Source of the DNA: Pseudomonadales bacterium
Lineage (GTDB): Bacteria > Pseudomonadota > Gammaproteobacteria > Pseudomonadales > Azotimanducaceae
Reading direction: 5' to 3'
NCBI GenBank assembly: GCA_019090615.1
Contig: JAHRVQ010000012.1
Coordinates: 62,001 to 126,000, forward strand
DNA: 64,000 nt
Position 1 is the first letter of the stretch, and each line of letters opens with the position of its first letter. The translations under genes were made by a program, and so were the position numbers. This document shows positions 58,384 through 64,000 of the stretch, piece after piece. A model generated the notes under the pieces. It was not told where the DNA came from. It searched no databases and saw only the letters and a program-made list of their open reading frames with translations.

Positions 58384-58875
58384 ATGGATATCAGCACCCT
58401 CAATAAAATAGTGCCTAACCAAAGTTGCATCAGGCTCAAACCCTATCAGGCAGGAGAGGTTATCTTTTCACAGGGAGATTTCGCCAGGAATATCTTCGCA
58501 ATTCATTCCGGCCAGGTGAGTTTAACAAGACCCACCATTGAAGGCCGACTGGTAACATTATACCGGGCCAAAGCAGGCGATAGCTTTGCTGAGGCGGCCC
58601 TGTTTTCTACGCACTACCATTGCAACGCAACCGCAACCCGTGATTCACAGCTGTACCTTTATCCAAAAAAACAACTAACTGATACTTTAAACCGCCAGTC
58701 TGCGCTATCGATATCACTGCTCAAAGGTCTTTGCGGGCAAATACGGGACTTAAGAAGCCAACTAGCCATGCGCAACATACTCTCTGCCAGAGCAAGAGTT
58801 TTGCAATACCTGAGTACCAAGGCAAACACCGAAACGGGAAATATGTTACCTTTAATCCCTCCTGCAGGCACATAA
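58384..58875 (+). pseudogene. Crp-like protein truncated before its DNA-binding domain
   Basis: A 163-residue product. The cyclic-nucleotide-binding domain (about 10-110) and dimer helix look normal (QAGEVIFSQGDFARNIFAIHSGQVSL, in pattern). The protein stops just where the winged helix should begin, after LPLIPPAGT. The stop is 4 bp from the end of the convergent LLM gene, so no helix-turn-helix can be encoded. Either a deletion joined these regions, or this is a ligand-binding protein without DNA-binding function. I call it probably broken, but the remaining frame is intact. Confidence 0.55.
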
Positions 58876-58879
58876 CCTC

Positions 58880-59749
58880 TTAGGAGATTACTGTTTCAAT
58901 CTCATCCAGTTGCTGCTCAAGTAAATCTGGCTTTTCACTCCTAAGTGGTAATATCAGACGATCTACCCCCAGGTCCTCAAACTGCCTGAGCTTATCCGCT
59001 GTTAAACGGCCTGACGGAGTAATCAAAATCTCAATATCCTGCCGGCTCCTACCCACTTTAATAAGCTCCGCATCGAGCTCGGCAAGCGCCCGAACTGTTA
59101 AAGCAGCATTTAACGCAAACCCATACCAGCCTGAACCAAAACGCGCTGTCCGGCGATAAGCCGGTTTACTCAAACCACCTACAAATATAGGCAGGCCTGA
59201 TTTTTGACCGATCTTCTGTACTGGTTTTGGATCCATACGACAACCTGGCAAGGTAAAATGTTCACCTTCAAAAGAGGCCAGTTCATCACCCCATAAGCGC
59301 TGCATAACTTCTAGGTATTCATCACAACGTGCGCCACGATCCTGCCAGCTATAACCACAGGCTAGCACCTCTTCTTTACACCAGCCTACGCCTACGCCAA
59401 AATCAATACGGCCGTTGGTCAACCAGTCAAGGGTTGCAAATTCTTTAGCGGTATAAACAGGGTTTCGCTGCGGCACCAGGGTAATACCGGTACCAAAACG
59501 CAGTTTCGATGTACAACTGGCAAGAAAACCAATTGCGGCCACGGGGTCTAACATCCCACCGCCTTCAGGCACGGGTATCTTGCCATCTTTGTTGCCGGGA
59601 TAGGGGAACTCCATCTGATCGAAAAGCACTACATGTTCGCCCATCCAGATGGAGTCGATGTTAGCACTATCCAATCGACAGCCCAATTTCATAATAACAT
59701 CAGGCGTACAATTGGGGGAAGTAAAAGCCGTACATAAACCGATTTTCAT
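58880..59749 (-). CDS. LLM-class F420-type oxidoreductase
   Basis: A 289-residue luciferase-like monooxygenase-fold protein. Typical stretches are SIWMGEHVVL, RFGTGITLVPQRNP, EFATLDWLTNGRIDFGVGVGW and the C-terminal RLILPLRSEKPD. Members of this F420-type subgroup reduce or oxidise small organic molecules using F420 or FMN; the cofactor cannot be fixed from sequence. The ATG at 59749 is preferred to the in-frame TTG at 59761; GCGAGG lies four bases before it. The substrate is unknown. Confidence 0.88.
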   Translation of the reverse strand: MKIGLCTAFTSPNCTPDVIMKLGCRLDSANIDSIWMGEHVVLFDQMEFPYPGNKDGKIPVPEGGGMLDPVAAIGFLASCTSKLRFGTGITLVPQRNPVYTAKEFATLDWLTNGRIDFGVGVGWCKEEVLACGYSWQDRGARCDEYLEVMQRLWGDELASFEGEHFTLPGCRMDPKPVQKIGQKSGLPIFVGGLSKPAYRRTARFGSGWYGFALNAALTVRALAELDAELIKVGRSRQDIEILITPSGRLTADKLRQFEDLGVDRLILPLRSEKPDLLEQQLDEIETVIS

Positions 59750-60172
59750 AGAGCCTCGCAAATTAAATTATTGAAAACTTTCTTAGCGCTCATCCATCCG
59801 CAAATTCGCTAATGCTTGCACCAGGCAGGCAGGTCTAACGAAATCGCTTAACGCCATCACAAAAGACCAATAGAACGCTATAAAACAGGCGTTAGCCTAA
59901 GAGCATACTGTTTTAGGCCCCAATTAAATAGATCAAGTTATCTGCTGGGTTCAAAAACTAAACCTGCAAAAATGTTAGTTGCCCATTTGTGGACTTCAGT
60001 CTATACGCTTATTATCTAGAAACCGCCACAGGTTCTTTATCAAAGCGGCCGCAGGCGCTATAAAAACCGCCGCAGGTTCTTTATCAAAACCGCCGCGGGT
60101 TCTTTATCAAAACCGCCGCGGGCGCTTATAGAACAGCCACGGGCGTTGAAACTAAATAAAAGAGGTATGATT
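59750..60172. other. Intergenic with GC-rich tandem array, MscS leader
   Basis: A 423-bp gap between divergent genes. The first 270 bp show nothing recognisable. The rest is the 23-bp array at 60021-60145, which ends about 28 bp before the MscS start codon. Confidence 0.5.
60021..60145 (+). repeat. 23-bp tandem array with internal dyad
   Basis: Five and a half units of about 23 bp beginning AACCGCCGC. Units 1, 3 and 4 continue GGTTCTTTATCAA; units 2 and 5 continue with a GGCGCT..ATA form. Each contains an AACC...GGTT or CCGCGG-type dyad. There are no spacers, so it is not CRISPR. It lies directly upstream of the MscS-type gene. Confidence 0.9.
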
Positions 60173-61000
60173 ATGCAGGCAGACATCGAAAAATTTCAGG
60201 AATTTTACAATGTCATTATTACATTTTTTGTAACCTACAGCTTTCAGCTAATGGGTGCATTGATTATTCTGCTGCTTGGGTTATTAATATCCAATCGCCT
60301 GGCACGCCTGGTCTTAACAGTTTGCGAAAAAAACAACCTTGATATAACCCTCAGCAAATTTCTCGCCAGCTGTACAAAAATTATCATCATAGCGATCGTT
60401 GCTATTATTTGCCTCGGCAAAATTGGTATAAGTGTAACCCCACTGGTAGCGGCGCTTGGTGCCGCGTCGCTGGGTGCAGGACTCGCTATGCAGGGTTTGC
60501 TATCTAACTATGCTGCGGGTCTGAACATTATCCTGACTCGCCCCTTTGTTGTAGGCGATACCATCCATGTACAGGGCGTAACCGGCATAGTGGATGAGGT
60601 TCGGCTGGCCTATACCATTCTTACTGATGAAGATGAGGTCTGCATCAGCATCCCGAATCGACATATAGCGGGCGAAATAATCCACAATTCAAAAGCATTT
60701 CGGGTAGTTGAAACCACTATGGGTATTGCTTATGACAGCGAACTCAGCGTGGTTCGGGATTTACTAAATAAAGAATTAACCAAAATGGGCGTTACAGAAA
60801 ATCGTCAACCGGTAATTGGCATCGACACCTTTGGCGACAGCGGCATCAATATCGCTATTCGGTTCTGGGTACCAACGGAAAAATTCCATCGACTAAGAAT
60901 GCACACCAATGAACAGCTATTTAACGCCCTGAAAGGTGCCGGCATACAGATGCCCTATCCCCAGACTGAAATTACAATCCTCCAAAATACCAACAATTAA
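60173..61000 (+). CDS. Small MscS-type mechanosensitive channel
   Basis: A 275-residue channel close to the E. coli MscS size. Three membrane helices end in the pore helix GAASLGAGLAMQGLLSNYAAG, followed by RPFVVGDTIHV, a beta domain and the C-terminal cage with PYPQTEI. I start it at 60173 (MQADIEKF) because AGAGG ends seven bases before it; two other in-frame starts upstream (60146, 60167) lack this. It is a second MscS paralogue in the window besides the larger one at 30348. Confidence 0.93.
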   Translation: MQADIEKFQEFYNVIITFFVTYSFQLMGALIILLLGLLISNRLARLVLTVCEKNNLDITLSKFLASCTKIIIIAIVAIICLGKIGISVTPLVAALGAASLGAGLAMQGLLSNYAAGLNIILTRPFVVGDTIHVQGVTGIVDEVRLAYTILTDEDEVCISIPNRHIAGEIIHNSKAFRVVETTMGIAYDSELSVVRDLLNKELTKMGVTENRQPVIGIDTFGDSGINIAIRFWVPTEKFHRLRMHTNEQLFNALKGAGIQMPYPQTEITILQNTNN

Positions 61001-61181
61001 ACCTTGTCTGAAACAAGGTATGGCCAGCCAGTAGAGAGATAAAGATGCTGCATGGCATCTGGACGTAGGGGGCAAAAGACCCCCTGATAAAATACCCTGA
61101 CTGCCGCAGCATAGATTTATTTTCAGGGTTATTTTGGCCGTTATTCTGACAAATTTTATCAAACTACCTGTCTGGCCTTTG

Positions 61182-61197
61182 CCTGCGGCAGGTTTTT
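61182..61197 (+). terminator. Weak hairpin plus T-run
   Basis: CCTG-CGG-CAGG followed by five Ts, between the convergent MscS and heme-kinase genes. The stem is only four or five pairs, so support is modest. Confidence 0.35.
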
Positions 61198-61239
61198 ATA
61201 TACTATAGAAAAACCTGATACCTAAACCCGACATCGATC

Positions 61240-63486
61240 TCAAAGGCCTGTACTCAAACTGTCATTATATTTCCGACGCGCAAGAGGAATTAAAACTTTC
61301 TCCAGATCTGCCAATTGATACGGTGCAACTAGATAACTGGTCATTCCGGCCAACAGGCAATTTTCAGCACTTTCCTGGTTTTTAATGTTCGCCAGCCCAA
61401 CAATCGGTATCCGTTTCAGAATTTCTGTATTACGAACCCGTTGAGTTATTTCAAAGGCGTCCAGTTCTGGAAGCTCAATACCCACCAGCAACAGATCGTA
61501 AGCTTGCTCCTCAACCTGAGCAATGAACTCGCGACCATCTATTGCAGTTTGATAAACATACCCCATTGCATCGAGAATTGATGTAATGTCTTGCTGCTTT
61601 AAGTACTGTTCTGCTAACAGAATACGGATACTCTCCTGATAGCCATTTTGATGACTATCCTGATGACTGCCGCCTGATAATTGTCGTTGGATTTTATCCT
61701 CTGACGATGCTCGCCCCTGATTGATCAATGCCGCTGTAAATTCAGCATCTTCTGGTCTCGGTTCAACTGCAACAAATTCGTCAATTATAGCCGACGCTAT
61801 TGCCGATTCTTCAGTAGCTACCTCGGCCATTATGGTTTCAGCCCGCGACTCTTGCTGGTGTTCAACTAACTCAGTTTCCTGCAACTTAATATTGTCAAAC
61901 TCGGCACTGTCAATACCGGCAGCGTCTACGATCCTACCTGGCATAGACCCTGAAGCCAGATGCCCGTCTACCGCCAGACAGATAGAAAAACAAAACTCTG
62001 AGCCTTCTCCAGGCACACTGTTAACACTGATTTCTCCTCCCATATATTCGATCAGGCGTTTACTAATGGTCAAACCCAGACCGGTGCCACCAAAGCGTTC
62101 ACTTATACTCTCATCAGCCTGCATAAAAGCCGAAAATATTGTGCTAATCTGCGGTTCGGACATACCAATACCAGTATCTCGCACTCGCATATCCAATATC
62201 AGCCAGCCTTTAGAGAGCCTGCCAGCTTCTATGGACAGAGTCACGGAACCAACTTCGGTAAACTTTATGGCATTGCCAATAATATTGGTAAGCACTTGTC
62301 TCACTCTAACTGGGTCGCCATATAAATATTTTGGGATAGCACTATCAATATCAGCATTCAGGCCAACCTGACTTGCCTCTACCTGCTCAAAAAATAGCGA
62401 CAAAACCGCATCAACTTCATTTCGAAAATCAAACTGCTGGCTCACGAAGCTAAGATTGCCTGACTCAACCTTGGACAGATCAAGAATATCGTTAATAAGA
62501 CTCAACAGGGTTTTTGAGGCGCTGTTAATGCGCCCCAATAAAACACCCTGTTTATCTTCATGGCGATAATTGCGTAATAGGACACCAGTAAATCCAATAA
62601 TCGCATTCATAGGAGTACGTAATTCGTGAGACATGGTTGATAAAAAAACACTTTTGGCGCTATTAGCCTGTTCTGCCTTACGCAGGCTTTGTTGGGCATA
62701 AGATTCTGCTTCGGCGCGTATTTTAACTTCTGCAGTCAGTTTTTCAGCTTCATCTTGCAAACGACGGCTGACGGCCCGAAGATCACCCACTATTTTAAGA
62801 ATTAACAGCAAAACCAGCAGCAAAATCCCGCAGTAAGCCATAAATGATTCAGTCAATTCACTCAAACTGGCAACAAACAACCCATCAAGTGGTAAATCAA
62901 CTTCCAGCACGCCGCGAACATCACCCGCCCGCCAATCATTTTTTGGCGTATCAGGGTGTAAATTATGGCACCCCACACAACCTGGTTTGAGCACATCAGC
63001 CTTCGCAAAACGAAGCGAAAGACCTTCACTTTTCTGGATGAACTCAAAGTATGAATCCTCAGGTATTGCGTTAAGTCTCTGCCAGGCCTGCTCAGCAAAT
63101 TGGTCACGTAAACCTCCGCTTGCTTCACGCCACGGAAAAGGATATCGACTATAGAGTTTAACTTTTGCACCTTCGACCCGCTGACCAATTTTTTCGCCCA
63201 ACAACATGCTTAACGTTGCCGGTAATGGCACCGCATTAACGTGCGACTGATAATCATGCCGAACATCGATAGCAGAGGATTGCGCGAGCACCGAAATCAC
63301 TTCTGAGGTATACAGAGCGCGAAACTCTTCGATGGTAGTTACATACATATTCGCATAGGACAGGGCTGAACTACGGATCAGGTTATCGCGTAAACTCACC
63401 CCAATGAGAGCCACAGCCACCAGCACCAATAGAAAGGCAAAACCAATGAGCGGTATATAGAATCGAAAGTACTTCTGCGACTGCAT
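61240..63486 (-). CDS. Tll0287-type heme-c sensor kinase with degenerate receiver
   Basis: A 748-residue hybrid kinase. An N-terminal membrane helix (about 10-31) is followed by a periplasmic DUF3365/Tll0287-like domain with one heme-c motif CVGCH (Cys170, Cys173, His174), and a second helix (about 215-232). A coiled coil, HisKA (His287 in MSHELRTP) and HATPase_c with GGTGLGLTISKR follow. The C-terminal receiver (about 619-740) has lost its phosphorylation residues: the acidic pair is Glu-Gln (626-627), the Asp is Gly669 in LLVGIELP, and the Lys is Ala721 in LVAPYQ. It probably senses redox state, NO or CO, and the receiver is likely a structural or inhibitory module. The next gene, divergent, is an ammonium transporter. 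Confidence 0.9.
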   Translation of the reverse strand: MQSQKYFRFYIPLIGFAFLLVLVAVALIGVSLRDNLIRSSALSYANMYVTTIEEFRALYTSEVISVLAQSSAIDVRHDYQSHVNAVPLPATLSMLLGEKIGQRVEGAKVKLYSRYPFPWREASGGLRDQFAEQAWQRLNAIPEDSYFEFIQKSEGLSLRFAKADVLKPGCVGCHNLHPDTPKNDWRAGDVRGVLEVDLPLDGLFVASLSELTESFMAYCGILLLVLLLILKIVGDLRAVSRRLQDEAEKLTAEVKIRAEAESYAQQSLRKAEQANSAKSVFLSTMSHELRTPMNAIIGFTGVLLRNYRHEDKQGVLLGRINSASKTLLSLINDILDLSKVESGNLSFVSQQFDFRNEVDAVLSLFFEQVEASQVGLNADIDSAIPKYLYGDPVRVRQVLTNIIGNAIKFTEVGSVTLSIEAGRLSKGWLILDMRVRDTGIGMSEPQISTIFSAFMQADESISERFGGTGLGLTISKRLIEYMGGEISVNSVPGEGSEFCFSICLAVDGHLASGSMPGRIVDAAGIDSAEFDNIKLQETELVEHQQESRAETIMAEVATEESAIASAIIDEFVAVEPRPEDAEFTAALINQGRASSEDKIQRQLSGGSHQDSHQNGYQESIRILLAEQYLKQQDITSILDAMGYVYQTAIDGREFIAQVEEQAYDLLLVGIELPELDAFEITQRVRNTEILKRIPIVGLANIKNQESAENCLLAGMTSYLVAPYQLADLEKVLIPLARRKYNDSLSTGL

Positions 63487-63725
63487 AATATTTGCTGCTA
63501 ATAAATTGAGTTATTATAAATAGTTGGAATTTAGTAGAGCGCCGGATCTATTCTGGCCTGTATTGAGTGTAGATCAAGCAACGCTTTTATTGCGGCAAAA
63601 ACAACCCTCAACAAGATCTAAAAACCCTTGCTGCGCTCGATAATCGACTAAACTCAACGGAACAAGATCTGATTAAATGCCAATTTTCGTCAACACCAGC
63701 TTAATCAAGCTGGAAAACAGCAAAT

Positions 63726-64000
63726 ATGCCAGCACCAAGCATCGATACCCTGTGGATACTGTTTTGTGCCCTGCTGGTTATGTTTCAGCAGGCGGGGTTC
63801 TTATGCCTGGAATCTGGCCTAACGCGTAAAAAAAACAATATAAATGTTGCCGCCAAAAATCTAACTGATGCCTGCCTTGCCTGCCTGGTATTCTGGGCAA
63901 TAGGTTATAGCATCGCTTTTAACCCAACCGGCCTCAGTTTAAACACCCAATTTGTCTTTTTTGACCCACATAGCGCAAACGCTACAACTTCGGCCCATTT
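63726..64000 (+). CDS. amt: Ammonium transporter, partial (cut by window end)
   Basis: The first 91 codons of an Amt/Mep/Rh-family ammonium channel. After the ATG the sequence DTLWILFCALLVMFQQAGFLCLESGLTRKKN and NVAAKNLTDACLACLVFWAIGY gives the first two membrane helices and the family's hallmark FLCLESG and KNLTD words. It lacks a clear long signal sequence before them. The rest lies outside the window, so fusion to a kinase or cyclase domain, as in some sensor Amt proteins, cannot be checked. It is divergent from the heme-sensor kinase with 239 bp between. Confidence 0.9.
   Translation, partial: MPAPSIDTLWILFCALLVMFQQAGFLCLESGLTRKKNNINVAAKNLTDACLACLVFWAIGYSIAFNPTGLSLNTQFVFFDPHSANATTSAH

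Noticed and set aside
60021-60145. CRISPR array
   Set aside because: Units follow head to tail with no unique spacers and no cas genes are nearby, so this is a plain tandem repeat.
1-64000. Insertion sequences, prophage, tRNA or rRNA genes
   Set aside because: No transposase, integrase, phage structural gene or recognisable tRNA/rRNA sequence was seen in any gap.

Overview
The window is a chromosomal segment of moderate GC content with ordinary Gram-negative features: Shine-Dalgarno sites of the AGGAG type, lipobox and Sec signal peptides, a Lol/MacB-type ABC system with an outer-membrane barrel, MscS channels, and large hybrid histidine kinases. The mix of signalling genes, acyl-CoA dehydrogenases, an acyl-CoA ligase, thiolase, an LLM oxidoreductase and arsenic genes suggests a free-living, probably marine gammaproteobacterium. 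That assignment is inferred from gene style, because no rRNA or other marker gene is present. I see no tRNA, rRNA, IS element, prophage or CRISPR array.

Layout. 0-1.1 kb: arsenite methyltransferase. 1.4-10.9 kb: a signalling block with a solute-binding-like protein, sensor kinase, stand-alone receiver, hybrid kinase, REC-GGDEF-EAL protein, a small Lin0512-type protein and a second membrane hybrid kinase. 11.4-20.6 kb: mostly single metabolic genes (serine hydrolase, MBL hydrolase, quinone oxidoreductase, DUF255 thioredoxin, CMD, VOC, acyl-CoA dehydrogenase) and a 1-kb gene-free stretch with a possible sigma-54 promoter. 21.0-24.9 kb: a very large DyP peroxidase/P450 fusion. 24.9-29.0 kb: a cyclase-ATPase-TPR protein divergent from a Crp-family regulator. 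29-35 kb: amidohydrolase, MscS channel, two small unknowns and a thiolase. 35.5-38.3 kb: an isochorismatase-like hydrolase, a cupin and a DszB-like desulfinase candidate. 38.3-44.7 kb: a large lipoprotein, arsC, a MutS-like ATPase, tag and a formylglycine-generating-enzyme homologue. 45-50.5 kb: a five-gene envelope operon (LolA-like protein, two FtsX permeases, ATPase, beta-barrel). 50.7-55.9 kb: acyl-CoA dehydrogenase, UDG-like protein, amidase, acyl-CoA ligase. 56-64 kb: chemoreceptor, YkgJ-type protein, truncated Crp-like protein, LLM oxidoreductase, small MscS, a heme-c sensor kinase with a degenerate receiver, and the start of an ammonium transporter cut by the window end.

The most unusual items are the DyP-P450 double-heme fusion, the desulfinase candidate that keeps the Cys/His/Arg catalytic set of DszB, the envelope operon, and the kinase that combines a CxxCH sensor with a receiver lacking its phosphoacceptor. 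Over the whole window there is also a repeated pattern of short perfect or near-perfect tandem duplications (period 12-16, sometimes about 23 bp, 2-9 copies). They lie between genes and inside surface-loop or linker codons. They look like the trace of one mutational process and are the main sequence-level peculiarity here.
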